Translations under genes and position numbers: made by a program
The notes under the pieces: model-generated
What the model saw: only the letters and a program-made list of their open reading frames with translations
Told to the model about the DNA's origin: nothing
Databases searched by the model: none
Assembly: GCF_003719335.1 (NCBI RefSeq)
Contig: NZ_RIAS01000021.1
Span: 1-64,000, forward strand
DNA from: Paenibacillus amylolyticus
GTDB taxonomy: Bacteria; Bacillota; Bacilli; Paenibacillales; Paenibacillaceae
Reading direction: 5' to 3'
Length of the DNA: 64,000 nucleotides
Shown: positions 44,915-53,939 of the stretch, piece by piece
Layout: each line of letters starts with the position of its first letter
Position numbering within the stretch: the stretch's first letter is position 1

Positions 44915-46507
44915 ATGCAAAAAGAAATGAAATGGCCATTGATTCTCTTTGCCGTGGGTGTATTTATGGCCGCACTGGATAACGGAATAATTACATCGTC
45001 GCTGACCACATTAAATGCCTCGTTTGGTGTTTCGCCAACATGGGGTGCTTGGACGATTACTTTATACACGCTTGGGCTTGCGATCAGTGTACCGATTGCG
45101 GGCAAGCTGTCAGATCGATTTGGACGCAAAAAACTGTTTCTCATTGAGGTTGCTTTATTCGGAATCGGATCGTTTCTGGTTGCATTAAGTACTTCGTTTA
45201 CCTTTTTCCTGATTGCCCGGGTGATTCAGGCGCTTGGTGGAGGCGGGATATTTATCATTGCGAGCTCTTATGTGCTTAGCAAATTTCCTGCTCAGCGGCA
45301 GGGTACAGCTCTGGGGCTTCTGGGAGGTATGAACGGCATTGCAGCTATTCTTGGTCCTAACATCGGCGCATTCATCCTTGATATTACGGGGAACTGGCAT
45401 TGGTTATTTCTCATCAACGTACCGATTGCAATCCTGCTGTTCATTGCCGGAATTCGTTATATCCAGGAAGAACAGGAGTTAAGCCGAGCGGCTGTCGATT
45501 GGAGCGGCATAGCGGTCTTAACATTAGGCGTACTGAGTCTGATGTACAGCTTCAGCAATCTCGACGGTGTGAACATGCTTCAAAGCTTGGCCTCACCGAT
45601 GTTTTATAGCTTCTTTTTAGTGGGTGTAGCTGTGCTGGTGATCTTTTATTTTATGGAAAAAAGGTTGGAAGGATCAGACCGTGAACCGGTCGTTTCCACA
45701 AAACTGCTTGGCATCGCGTCCTTCCGCTGGACGCTGCTCATTGCCTTTTTCTCAGGAGCCATTCTGGCCTCCGTTATCTTCATTCCTGGCTTTGTAGAGC
45801 AATATCTAGGCGTATCAAGCACGGCTTCGGGTTACTGGTTTACACCGCTCGCTCTGGCTTCTGGGATTGGAGCAGGAGGAGGAGGGTACCTCGTTGACCG
45901 CAAAGGACCAATCTGGACATTGTCGGTAGCTGGCTTGCTCTCTGCGATTGGTTTCCTATTATTCCCGCTGTGGGTAGAGCATATCTGGCAGTTTGTTATC
46001 GCGAGTACCCTTGTCGGCATTGGTTTTGGTATGATGCTGGGTGCGCCAGTTAACGTTCTGGTGACCGAACAGGCAGGTGAGAACAATAAAGGTATTGCGG
46101 TAGCAACCAGCTCTTTGTTCCGCCAAATGGCGATGGCTATTGCACCGACGATCTTCGCCGGATTCCTGGCACGTTCTTTTTCTAACCTGGGTTCGAACAT
46201 CCAGTCAGGTCTGGCAGATCGAGGAATTGAAGTACCACCAGCTGCGCTGGAGCAATATGCTTCTGGTGGAGCATCAGGTAATGACGTCTCCAGTCTCATG
46301 GCGGGGTTATCCAAAATTCCGGATGCTAATATACGGGAAACGTTGCTTCAGGCTGTACATCAAACGACAGGCCAAGGGTACAACGGACTTTTCTGGTCAG
46401 CAGTTATTTTTAGCGTGTTAACCTTGATCGTGGCTCTTATAACGGGACGTCTTCGTCAAAAAGAGAAACAGAAGCAGAAACCAGATGGATCGCTGGGATC
46501 CATATAA
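44915..46507 (+). CDS. MFS drug-efflux transporter, 14-segment DHA2 type
   Basis: The 530-residue protein has about 14 membrane segments. It carries the loop 2-3 motif GKLSDRFGRKKLF and motif C-like GLLGGMNGIAAILGPNIGAFI. The early ALDNGIITSSLTTL corresponds to the D1 motif region of H+-coupled drug exporters. The substrate is unknown. The ATG at 44915 has AAGGAGG 8 nt upstream; an in-frame ATG at 44897 would lie before it. Confidence 0.9.
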   Translation: MQKEMKWPLILFAVGVFMAALDNGIITSSLTTLNASFGVSPTWGAWTITLYTLGLAISVPIAGKLSDRFGRKKLFLIEVALFGIGSFLVALSTSFTFFLIARVIQALGGGGIFIIASSYVLSKFPAQRQGTALGLLGGMNGIAAILGPNIGAFILDITGNWHWLFLINVPIAILLFIAGIRYIQEEQELSRAAVDWSGIAVLTLGVLSLMYSFSNLDGVNMLQSLASPMFYSFFLVGVAVLVIFYFMEKRLEGSDREPVVSTKLLGIASFRWTLLIAFFSGAILASVIFIPGFVEQYLGVSSTASGYWFTPLALASGIGAGGGGYLVDRKGPIWTLSVAGLLSAIGFLLFPLWVEHIWQFVIASTLVGIGFGMMLGAPVNVLVTEQAGENNKGIAVATSSLFRQMAMAIAPTIFAGFLARSFSNLGSNIQSGLADRGIEVPPAALEQYASGGASGNDVSSLMAGLSKIPDANIRETLLQAVHQTTGQGYNGLFWSAVIFSVLTLIVALITGRLRQKEKQKQKPDGSLGSI

Positions 46508-46536
46508 TATTTAGAAAGTAAAATGAGGAGAACGGG

Positions 46537-46582
46537 AGAACAGTGAACCTTTTGTAACCGAAAAAGGGGTCGCTGTTCTTTT
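46537..46582 (+). terminator. Terminator after the MFS gene
   Basis: AGAACAG pairs with CTGTTCT, with further inner pairing of CCTTTT and AAAAGGGG, followed by TTTC. Confidence 0.75.
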
Positions 46583-46769
46583 CAATTTAACCCGATTGTA
46601 ACTTTTCATGATGCAGGAATGATTACAATAGAACGAGCATGAACGAGCATCAGCGGTACTCCGGCTCAAAGAGAAATAAAAGTTTGGAGAACTGCGTGTC
46701 ATCAGACGTTGCTGACGTTTAATGGGTAGTAATGAATTTCAATTTTGAGAGTGAAGAAGGAATCGACAG

Positions 46770-47804
46770 ATGAAAAGCAGAACTAAAGAAAAGAAGAAAA
46801 AAAGTCGCAAAGGCCTCTATATAACACTTATATCCCTCGTCGTTCTGCTCATTGGCGGTTATATTTTCCGTCAGCAGTTGGCTGTGGCCGCTTTTGACCT
46901 GTTTCTGGCAGATACGGTAGAAGCGCAGCTAACGCATTCTTACGTGCCGCAGGAAGGCAATAAAACGCCAGATCCGACGGTATATCGAAAAGAACCATTC
47001 TCTGTGTTGCTCTTGGGCTCCGATAAACGAGATTACGAGAAGTCACGTGGACGTTCGGATGCAGTCATCTATGCTGTTGTTCGTCCGAAGGAATCTCGAG
47101 TGTTGCTGGTATCTATTCCGCGTGACACATATGTGCAGATCGTGGGAAGAGATGCGGACAAAGACGGAACGGATGATTATGACAAAATTGCGCATGCTTA
47201 CGCTTTCGGCGGGGAGAATATGTCCATCAATACGGTGGAAAAGTTTCTCGATGCTGACGTAGGTTATTACGCAACGATTAACTTTCAGGGGATCAAAAAG
47301 GTGGTTGATGCCCTCGGGGGTATATCACTGCCAATTGATAAGGACATTGTGAACAAAGATCCAAATCATGAGCAGTTCACGATTAAGGGCGGTAAACCGA
47401 TTTACGACGGGCAGGAAGCACTCTATTACGTGAGATATCGGGAAGACAGTGACTTTAACCGCACGAATCGGCAACAAATCTTCCTGAATGCATTTGCAAA
47501 CAAGATGTTGAATCTGAATCAAATCGCGAAAATCCCTGAGCTATTTCAGATCATGGGCGATAATTTTCAGACCGACATGCAGCCAAACTTTATTATTGAT
47601 TTGGCGAAACAGGTGCTGACACAGGAGAAACCACAGGTTTCCAGCTTTACGATTTTGAGCGAAGGTATGCGCAAAAACGGCATTTATTATGGCCGTGCCG
47701 ATGAAAAAGATGTTCAATATGCCAAAGAGCTGATTAAAAACTGGATGGATCAATCGACCCCAGCCGGTGAAGTCATGATCCCTGACCGGCAGAAGATTGA
47801 ATAG
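46770..47804 (+). CDS. LytR-CpsA-Psr (LCP) family protein
   Basis: The 344-residue protein has a Lys/Arg-rich cytoplasmic start, one membrane segment (about 16-36) and an extracellular LCP domain. Domain motifs are FSVLLLGSDKR, GRSDAVIYAVVRPKESRVLLVSIPRDTYV, VDALGGI and YYVRYREDSDFNRTNRQQ, with the Arg/Asp residues that bind polyprenyl-pyrophosphate. LCP enzymes attach wall teichoic acids or other glycopolymers to peptidoglycan. AGAAGGA lies 8 nt upstream of the ATG. It is a single-gene unit with its own terminator. Confidence 0.93.
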   Translation: MKSRTKEKKKKSRKGLYITLISLVVLLIGGYIFRQQLAVAAFDLFLADTVEAQLTHSYVPQEGNKTPDPTVYRKEPFSVLLLGSDKRDYEKSRGRSDAVIYAVVRPKESRVLLVSIPRDTYVQIVGRDADKDGTDDYDKIAHAYAFGGENMSINTVEKFLDADVGYYATINFQGIKKVVDALGGISLPIDKDIVNKDPNHEQFTIKGGKPIYDGQEALYYVRYREDSDFNRTNRQQIFLNAFANKMLNLNQIAKIPELFQIMGDNFQTDMQPNFIIDLAKQVLTQEKPQVSSFTILSEGMRKNGIYYGRADEKDVQYAKELIKNWMDQSTPAGEVMIPDRQKIE

Positions 47805-47840
47805 TTAACTCCATACAGATGGTTTGTCTTACACAACAAT

Positions 47841-47874
47841 CAGCAGTACGTTAATGAGCGGGCTGCTGTTTTTT
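47841..47874 (+). terminator. Terminator after the LCP gene
   Basis: CAGCAG pairs with CTGCTG around 16 nt and is followed by TTTTTT. Confidence 0.75.
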
Positions 47875-47991
47875 CATTGTGTGAGGCTTTTCATCGTGTA
47901 AGATTTTCAACCTTTTGGAACATCCTTCGTTCTATAACGTATAATATAAGTTGAGCGATCTAGTTGAACGAGAAATACACAAGGAGGATAC

Positions 47992-48003
47992 ATGAGGGTA
48001 TGA
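47992..48003 (+). CDS. Possible 3-codon leader frame overlapping the CBS gene start
   Basis: ATG AGG GTA TGA lies 4 nt after the strong ribosome binding site AAGGAGG. Its TGA overlaps the ATG of the CBS gene (48000). Such a frame could feed ribosomes to the next start by re-initiation. It may equally be a chance ATG. Confidence 0.3.
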   Translation: MRV

Positions 48004-48425
48004 ACATCGCATTTTTTTTGCTACCCAAACAAGAGGTTACATGTGTGACGTCGGACTCTACACTGCGGCAAACGCTGGAACGGATGGAATATCATCGGTT
48101 TACAGCAGTGCCTATTTTGAATAAGGAAGGTAAATATATTGGTACGGTTACGGAAGGCGATTTGTTGTGGTATATGAAAAATGCGGAGGGGAAGATATCA
48201 TTTGAAAACGCTTCAAAATTTCTTCTTAAGGACGTTCCGCTAAGACTCGATATCAAGCCGGTATCCATCGATGCCAATATGGAGGATTTAATTAACCTAG
48301 CCAAGGTGCAGAATTTTGTCCCAGTCGTAGATGATATGGAACGCTTTATCGGGATTGTAAGACGCAGTCAGATCATTGAATACTGCGAAGGAATTGTTGC
48401 CAAGGAGTCCATGAAGGCTAAATAG
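48000..48425 (+). CDS. Two-CBS-domain protein
   Basis: The ~141-residue protein is two CBS motifs in tandem: DSTLRQTLERMEYHRFTAVPILNKEGKYIGTVTEGDLLWYM, and NMEDLINLAKVQNFVPVVDDMERFIGIVRRSQIIEY. CBS pairs bind adenine nucleotides. In Bacillota some stand-alone ones bind cyclic di-AMP (DarB/CbpB), which is suggestive here because gdpP lies 1.5 kb downstream, but I cannot tell which ligand it binds. The ATG at 48000 is 12 nt from AAGGAGG, an unusually long spacing, with a tiny frame between. Confidence 0.82.
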   Translation: MNIAFFLLPKQEVTCVTSDSTLRQTLERMEYHRFTAVPILNKEGKYIGTVTEGDLLWYMKNAEGKISFENASKFLLKDVPLRLDIKPVSIDANMEDLINLAKVQNFVPVVDDMERFIGIVRRSQIIEYCEGIVAKESMKAK

Positions 48426-48561
48426 TTGAATTCTTTTTGGAATAATGATGCTGACAGGCATAATCACAGTGATTATTACGAATATATATGAATAAGACAT
48501 ACGGGGCTCGGGATCACACCTGACATGGGGTTTCGGAGACTTTCTTCGTTTTTGGGGTTAA

Positions 48562-48590
48562 TTTTGCAGGCCCCTTTTTTATGCTATAAT
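48562..48590 (+). promoter_or_regulatory. Promoter of the mazG-like/yybS/gdpP/rplI/dnaC gene run
   Basis: An extended -10, TGCTATAAT with TATAAT at 48585-48590, is preceded by TTTTGC (48562-48567) at 17 nt or TTGCAG at 15 nt. It lies 40 nt upstream of the first gene. A perfect inverted repeat ATAATCAC-a-GTGATTAT (48460-48476) lies further upstream. Confidence 0.7.
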
Positions 48591-48630
48591 CGAGAATAAA
48601 GCTTTTTCGGGGGAGAGTGACTTTCGCCAA

Positions 48631-48933
48631 ATGCCTAAAGAACTGGATGTAGCCAAGCGGGCTAAAGTGATTGAATGGCTGAAAACCGAAGTACTTGATC
48701 AGGTATCCCGATTATTTAAAGCATTGTGGGAAGGCAGCACGATTCGAATCGGAGATAGTCTTGCCAGTTTAATGATGAGCAGTTACATATTGGGCCGTCG
48801 GCTCGGTATTCCGTTTAAGGATCTCGATGCTCTGCTTGTGGAGAAGTTGAAAAAGCATAAACAGGAAGGTCACCAGCTGGAAGACTGGTACCAGGATATT
48901 TCCGCACTAGAAGATCATATGCGTAAGAGGTGA
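48631..48933 (+). CDS. MazG-like family protein
   Basis: The 100-residue protein (EWLKTEVLDQVSRLFKALWEG, then SLMMSSYILGRRLGIPFKDLDALLVEKLKKHKQEGH) resembles the small MazG-like family found upstream of yybS in Bacillales. MazG folds hydrolyse nucleotides, but this short version has no assigned reaction. It starts a tight gene run; yybS begins 5 nt after its stop. Confidence 0.8.
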   Translation: MPKELDVAKRAKVIEWLKTEVLDQVSRLFKALWEGSTIRIGDSLASLMMSSYILGRRLGIPFKDLDALLVEKLKKHKQEGHQLEDWYQDISALEDHMRKR

Positions 48934-48938
48934 ATTTG

Positions 48939-49850
48939 TTGAAATTTAGCTTTAAATCAGCTGTCTGGAGTGCAGTGCTTTTACTTTTACTGCTTTCGCT
49001 ACTAACTCCTTTATCGGTGCTCTCTATATTTTTTATGATGATTCCGGGAGTTATTTTGTATGCCTCATTATCTGTAAAATCCTTTATTTTGCATCTCGCA
49101 CCGGTTGCTATTATTTTGGCGATGGTCCATCCGATTTATCTGTTATTCATGGTGATCTTAATTTTGCCAGCAATCGCTATGGGGCACGCGTATAAAAAAC
49201 AAAAATCGGCGTTGTTTGCTTTAATGACAGGTGCCGGAACGATGCTGGCAGAATATCTGTTGTTACTTTTGGTGGGCAGTCTCATTTTCCAATTTGATCT
49301 GTCCAGTTATATCAGAGATGTGGTACAGCTAACGATCGAACCACTCACGAATTCTTCGAATCAGATGATCAATGGCTTCGTTTGGACGCCTGAAATGACC
49401 GAAGATATCGCTAAACAAACACAGTTAATGATTCCTTTTGCACTGGTCGTTACGTCGATGGTCATGGCATTCATCACACATATCATTGCTCGTCCAATTC
49501 TGAGTGTTATGGGCTTGAACGTATCCAAACTTCCACCTGCACGAGAATGGCGTATGCCACGTGCATTGATCTGGTATTATTTCCTCGCATTGATTATTGA
49601 GGTAGTATCCAGACAAAATGACGGATCATATTGGAAGATGATTGCGATGAACTTGTCACCATTAATTAATCTTGGTTTCATGATTCAAGCCATCGGTTTC
49701 TTCTTTTTCCTCTCGCATACAAAAAGATGGAACCCGATTATTCCATTTTTATTGGGAGCGGCAGTGTTCTTCATTGGTCCGCTTCGGATTGTCGGAATTA
49801 TTGATCTGGCGTTCCCGATCCGTGAGGCAATATCGAAATCAAAACGATAG
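48939..49850 (+). CDS. yybS: DUF2232 (YybS) membrane protein
   Basis: The ~303-residue protein has about eight membrane segments over its length and matches the YybS/DUF2232 family encoded just upstream of gdpP. No biochemical role is known. The start is placed at TTG 48939, with AGAGGTG 6 nt upstream; a GTG at 48930 lies within that site and overlaps the previous gene. Confidence 0.85.
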   Translation: MKFSFKSAVWSAVLLLLLLSLLTPLSVLSIFFMMIPGVILYASLSVKSFILHLAPVAIILAMVHPIYLLFMVILILPAIAMGHAYKKQKSALFALMTGAGTMLAEYLLLLLVGSLIFQFDLSSYIRDVVQLTIEPLTNSSNQMINGFVWTPEMTEDIAKQTQLMIPFALVVTSMVMAFITHIIARPILSVMGLNVSKLPPAREWRMPRALIWYYFLALIIEVVSRQNDGSYWKMIAMNLSPLINLGFMIQAIGFFFFLSHTKRWNPIIPFLLGAAVFFIGPLRIVGIIDLAFPIREAISKSKR

Positions 49851-49861
49851 GGTGATGAGTC

Positions 49862-51859
49862 ATGCCTAAATTTCTAAAGAAACGCTGGCACGGCTATTAT
49901 ACCGTATGGGCGTTCATACTGCTGTTGCTGCTAGTGATGTTGGTTACTATCTATAACTGGACGCTTGGTTTGATTAGTCTGATACTGGCTTCGGCGCTGG
50001 GAATCGTCATGATCAAGGCAGAACTGGCATTCCGCCGGGAGCTTAATGACTATATTAATGGCCTTACCATTCGTATTAAACGTATGGAGGGTGAGGCGGT
50101 CAGCATGCTTCCCTTCGGAATTGTGCTGTACAGCGAGGATCGTACGATAGAGTGGCATAACCGCTTCGTTGCAGAGATGTTCCATGAGAAGACGGTCGTT
50201 GGCAGTTCACTGCTTAACCTGTTCCCACATCTCCCCCAACCGAAGGAGAAGAAGGATAAGGATGGATCGAAAGAACCATCACCCAAGGAATTCCATGATG
50301 AATTCCAGTTGGATGATCGGTATTACGGTGTAATTCACAATCCGCAGGAGCGGTACGTATATGTCTACGAGATCACCGAGTTAGCTGTACTGCGGGATAA
50401 ATATGAGAATGAACGCATTGCCCTGGGCATTCTTGTTCTGGACAATCTGGATGAGGCTGCTCAAGGCATGGATGACCAGCAACGTACAGCGCTCATCGCG
50501 CGAGTCGCCAGTGAGATTACAGCCTGGGCGAAGCAATATGGCGTGTATCTCCGTCGCCTTTCTTCAGATCGTTACTTGATGATGCTAAATCATAAGTCTC
50601 TGCAGGAGCTTGAACAGAGCCGGTTTGTTATTCTGGATGAAGTTCGGGAGATGACAGCCGATCTGAAAGTACCGATGACGCTTAGCGTCGGACTTGCATC
50701 GGGTTCAGACAGCATCAGCGAGATGGGTGAACTGGCACAATCAAGTCTGGATATGGCGCTTGGACGAGGCGGGGATCAAGCGGCTGTGAAGTCGGGCCAA
50801 CGTTTATCGTTTTACGGTGGAAAGTCCAATGCGGTGGAGAAACGCACACGCGTCAGAGCACGGGTTATTGCTCATGCACTGCGAGATTTGATGCAGGAAA
50901 GTGACCGGGTGATTGTCATGGGTCACAAAATGCCGGATATGGATGCCATCGGTGCATCGATTGGGGTGTGGAAGGCGGCGAGTCTGTACAACGTTGAGGC
51001 TCGTATTGTGCTGGACGGGGTGAATCCTTCTATTGAACGGCTGATGGAGCAGGTGAACAAGGACGAGAAATTGTCCAAAGCTTTGATCTCTCCCGAGCAA
51101 GCCACACAGTTGATGACAGAGCATACACTGCTAGTCGTTGTGGATACCCATAAGGCTTCGATGACGATGGAACCTAGACTGGTGCAATCTGCAACCCGTG
51201 TAGTGGTAGTGGATCATCATCGCCGGGGTGAGGAATTTATTAATGATGCGGTACTAATCTATCTGGAACCTTATGCTTCATCTGCCGCTGAGCTTGTCAC
51301 GGAGCTTCTGCAATATATTCATGAAAAGGTACAGTTTACTCCACTTGAAGCAACGGCGCTTCTCGCGGGCATCACGCTGGATACGAAGCATTTTGCGCTG
51401 CATACGGGTTCGAGAACATTTGAAGCTGCAGGCTTCCTTCGTCGCAGTGGCGCAGATACCATTATGGTCCAGAAGCTGATGAAAGAGGATTTGTCAGAAT
51501 ATATTGCTAAGGCAGAAATCATAAAGCATGCTAAAATGGTATACGGGAACATTGCGCTGGCAGTTACGGGTCCGGGCAATAAGATTTCACAAATGATGAT
51601 CGCCCAGGTGGCGGACACATTGTTGAACATGACCGATGTGGTCGCCTCATTTGTGATCAGTGAGCGTCCGGATGGACTGATTGGCATCAGTGCGAGATCA
51701 CTGGGGCGCATGAATGTGCAGGTTGTTATGGAACGATTAGGTGGCGGTGGCCACTTAACGAATGCTGCGGTGCAGCTTGAAGGAACGCTGGGAGCAGCGG
51801 AGAAACGGCTGATGAACGTCCTGGCTGAAATCGAAAAGGAAGAGGGGTTATTCGAATGA
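49862..51859 (+). CDS. gdpP: Cyclic di-AMP phosphodiesterase GdpP
   Basis: The 665-residue membrane phosphodiesterase degrades cyclic di-AMP. It has two N-terminal membrane segments (about 12-53), a PAS-like domain (about 85-145), a degenerate GGDEF domain (about 175-310) and a DHH-DHHA1 catalytic module. Visible metal-site motifs are GHKMPDMDAIGASIG, VVDTHK and VVDHHRRGEEF; GGGGHLTNAA is near the end. GGGTGATG precedes the ATG. Its end overlaps rplI by 4 nt, a conserved arrangement. Confidence 0.96.
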   Translation: MPKFLKKRWHGYYTVWAFILLLLLVMLVTIYNWTLGLISLILASALGIVMIKAELAFRRELNDYINGLTIRIKRMEGEAVSMLPFGIVLYSEDRTIEWHNRFVAEMFHEKTVVGSSLLNLFPHLPQPKEKKDKDGSKEPSPKEFHDEFQLDDRYYGVIHNPQERYVYVYEITELAVLRDKYENERIALGILVLDNLDEAAQGMDDQQRTALIARVASEITAWAKQYGVYLRRLSSDRYLMMLNHKSLQELEQSRFVILDEVREMTADLKVPMTLSVGLASGSDSISEMGELAQSSLDMALGRGGDQAAVKSGQRLSFYGGKSNAVEKRTRVRARVIAHALRDLMQESDRVIVMGHKMPDMDAIGASIGVWKAASLYNVEARIVLDGVNPSIERLMEQVNKDEKLSKALISPEQATQLMTEHTLLVVVDTHKASMTMEPRLVQSATRVVVVDHHRRGEEFINDAVLIYLEPYASSAAELVTELLQYIHEKVQFTPLEATALLAGITLDTKHFALHTGSRTFEAAGFLRRSGADTIMVQKLMKEDLSEYIAKAEIIKHAKMVYGNIALAVTGPGNKISQMMIAQVADTLLNMTDVVASFVISERPDGLIGISARSLGRMNVQVVMERLGGGGHLTNAAVQLEGTLGAAEKRLMNVLAEIEKEEGLFE

Positions 51860-52299
51860 AAGTCATTTTTATAAAAGATATGAAGGGTCAAGGCAAGAAA
51901 GGGCAAGTGAAGGAAGTATCGGAAGGGTACGCACAGAACTTCCTGTTGCCACGGGGAATTGTACGACTGGCAACAGAAGGCAACATGAAAACACTGGATA
52001 ATCAGAAGGCGGCTGAAGAAAGACTCAAGCAGGAAGAGAAAGCCGAAGCTGAAGTACTTGCGAAAAAGCTGGAAGCAGAAGTGACGGAACTCAAGGCAAA
52101 AGCAGGTGAAGGCGGCCGTCTATTTGGTGCCATTACAAGTAAACAAATCGCGGAAGCTTTGGCCAAAAAAGGTCTGAAAATAGACAAGCGTAAAATCGAG
52201 CTGAATGATCCGATTCGTACGCTTGGTGTAACACAAGTGATCGTCAAGGTTCACCCTGAAGTGAAGGCAACCTTGAAGGTACAGGTAACGGAGGAGTAA
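51856..52299 (+). CDS. rplI: Ribosomal protein L9
   Basis: The 147-residue protein has the L9 signature GQGKKGQVKEVSEGYAQNFLLPRGIVRLAT, a long charged helix (about 45-80) and a C-terminal domain with GGRLFGAITSKQIAEALAKKGLKIDKRKI. It overlaps gdpP (ATGA), giving translational coupling, and is followed one base later by dnaC. Confidence 0.97.
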   Translation: MKVIFIKDMKGQGKKGQVKEVSEGYAQNFLLPRGIVRLATEGNMKTLDNQKAAEERLKQEEKAEAEVLAKKLEAEVTELKAKAGEGGRLFGAITSKQIAEALAKKGLKIDKRKIELNDPIRTLGVTQVIVKVHPEVKATLKVQVTEE

Positions 52300-52300
52300 G

Positions 52301-53662
52301 ATGGGCGGCGAAATGCTATTCGACCGGATTCCCCCGCAAAACCTGGAAGCCGAACAGGCAGTGCTGGGTGCAATCCTGTTGCAGGGCGAAGCTCTGATTA
52401 CAGCGATGGAACGGGTGCAAACCGAGGATTTCTACGATAAGCCCCATCAATTGATTTATGAAGCAATGATTCAGCTGGGTGAGGAAAATCAACCGATTGA
52501 CCTTGTCACGCTGACTTCGCGTCTGAAGGATAAAGGCGAGCTGGAGGACATCGGTGGTGTCAGCTACCTTGCCAAGCTTGCTCACGGTGTGCCAACAGCG
52601 GCCAACGTGGATTATTATGCGCAGATTATCGAAGAGAAATCGATGCTTCGTCGTCTGATTCGCACAGCTACGCAGATCGTAAGTGAAGGATACACAGGCG
52701 GCGAAGATGTCGCAGGTATGCTCGGCGAAGCGGAGCGCCGTATCTTGGAGATTTCCAATAGACGCTCCAGCAGTGGTTTTATTGCGATCCAGGATGTTCT
52801 CATGGAAGTATTCGACAAGGTCGAAACGTTGCATCAAAACCGGGGAACGACAACCGGGATTCCTTCCGGCTTCATCGATTTGGACAAGATGACCGCTGGA
52901 TTTCAGCGCAGTGACTTGATCATTGTAGCGGCGCGTCCATCCGTAGGTAAGACAGCCTTTGCCTTGAATATCGCGCAGAATGTAGGTATTCGGGCACAAG
53001 AAACGGTAGCCATCTTCAGTCTGGAGATGTCCGCGGCACAGCTCGTACAACGGATGATCTGCGCCGAGGCCAATCTGGATGCGGGAGTTCTTCGTACAGG
53101 AGAATTCAAAGGCGATGAAGACTGGCAGAAGCTGACCATGGGTATCGCTGCTTTGAACGAAGCGAATATCTTCATTGATGATACGCCAGGCATCACGGTA
53201 GCCGATATCCGTGCGAAATGCCGTCGTCTGAAAAAAGAGAAGGGTCTCGGTATGATTCTGATCGACTACCTTCAATTGATCAGTGGACGTGGCAAAGCCG
53301 GAGAGAACCGTCAACAAGAGGTATCCGAGATTTCACGTACACTGAAACAGATTGGCCGGGAACTGGAAGTTCCGGTTATCGCCTTGTCTCAGCTTAGCCG
53401 GGGTGTAGAGCAACGTCAGGATAAACGTCCGATGATGAGTGACTTGCGGGAATCGGGTTCGATCGAGCAAGATGCTGATATCGTAGCCTTCCTGTACCGG
53501 GATGACTACTATAACCAGGAAACCGAGAAGAAAAATATTATCGAGATCATTATTGCCAAACAGCGTAATGGTCCCGTAGGTACGGTAGAGTTAGTCTTTT
53601 TGAAAAACTTTAATAAATTCGTCAATTACGAGAGGGCGCATAATGATGCCTTCGCGATGTAG
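52301..53662 (+). CDS. dnaC: Replicative DNA helicase (DnaB family, DnaC in Bacillus)
   Basis: The 453-residue hexameric helicase has the N-terminal domain starting RIPPQNLEAEQAVLGAILLQ. The RecA-like ATPase shows Walker A AARPSVGKTAFALN and Walker B GMILIDYLQLISG, followed by SQLSRGVEQRQDKRPMMSDLRESGSIEQDAD. GGAGG is 6 nt before ATG 52301; ATG 52313 is an alternative. No separate loader gene is present here. Confidence 0.97.
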   Translation: MGGEMLFDRIPPQNLEAEQAVLGAILLQGEALITAMERVQTEDFYDKPHQLIYEAMIQLGEENQPIDLVTLTSRLKDKGELEDIGGVSYLAKLAHGVPTAANVDYYAQIIEEKSMLRRLIRTATQIVSEGYTGGEDVAGMLGEAERRILEISNRRSSSGFIAIQDVLMEVFDKVETLHQNRGTTTGIPSGFIDLDKMTAGFQRSDLIIVAARPSVGKTAFALNIAQNVGIRAQETVAIFSLEMSAAQLVQRMICAEANLDAGVLRTGEFKGDEDWQKLTMGIAALNEANIFIDDTPGITVADIRAKCRRLKKEKGLGMILIDYLQLISGRGKAGENRQQEVSEISRTLKQIGRELEVPVIALSQLSRGVEQRQDKRPMMSDLRESGSIEQDADIVAFLYRDDYYNQETEKKNIIEIIIAKQRNGPVGTVELVFLKNFNKFVNYERAHNDAFAM

Positions 53663-53855
53663 CGGATAGACTGCGAATGCTCTGAACAGGGGTGCACAGG
53701 CTATCCGTACAACCAGTAATCGGAGAATGCATGGTTGAATATTAGGATTTATACCATATATAGCGTCAATCAATTGCAAATGTAAAAGTACCGGTGAGAA
53801 TGCAGTCAAGGTAAACAAGACTGGGTCACCGGTTTTTTACTGTGGAATTCGGTCA

Positions 53856-53898
53856 TAATTCCGAACATTAAGCATGTGCCATATATAATTGTTCGCCA
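53856..53898. promoter_or_regulatory. PurR-type operator (paired PurBoxes) upstream of purA
   Basis: CCGAACATT (53861-53869) with A/T flanks and the inverted partner AATTGTTCG (53887-53895) match the paired PurBox layout (CCGAAC-type arms in opposite orientation) bound by PurR in B. subtilis. The pair lies just upstream of the -35 element. purA belongs to the PurR regulon in Bacillus. Confidence 0.75.
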
Positions 53899-53904
53899 TT
53901 TCAT

Positions 53905-53933
53905 TTGACTTTGAAAAAGGGGACTGGTACACT
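53905..53933 (+). promoter_or_regulatory. purA promoter
   Basis: TTGACT (53905-53910) and TACACT (53928-53933) are spaced 17 nt, just downstream of the PurBox pair. Confidence 0.7.
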
Positions 53934-53939
53934 AATATT

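Noticed and set aside
46632..46652. Tandem GAACGAGCAT repeat upstream of the LCP gene
   Set aside because: Only two 10-bp copies, with no promoter or dyad relation that I can see.
52316..53317. A 333-codon open frame antisense to dnaC
   Set aside because: Same reasoning: it is a shadow of a certain gene with no start signals or recognisable domains.
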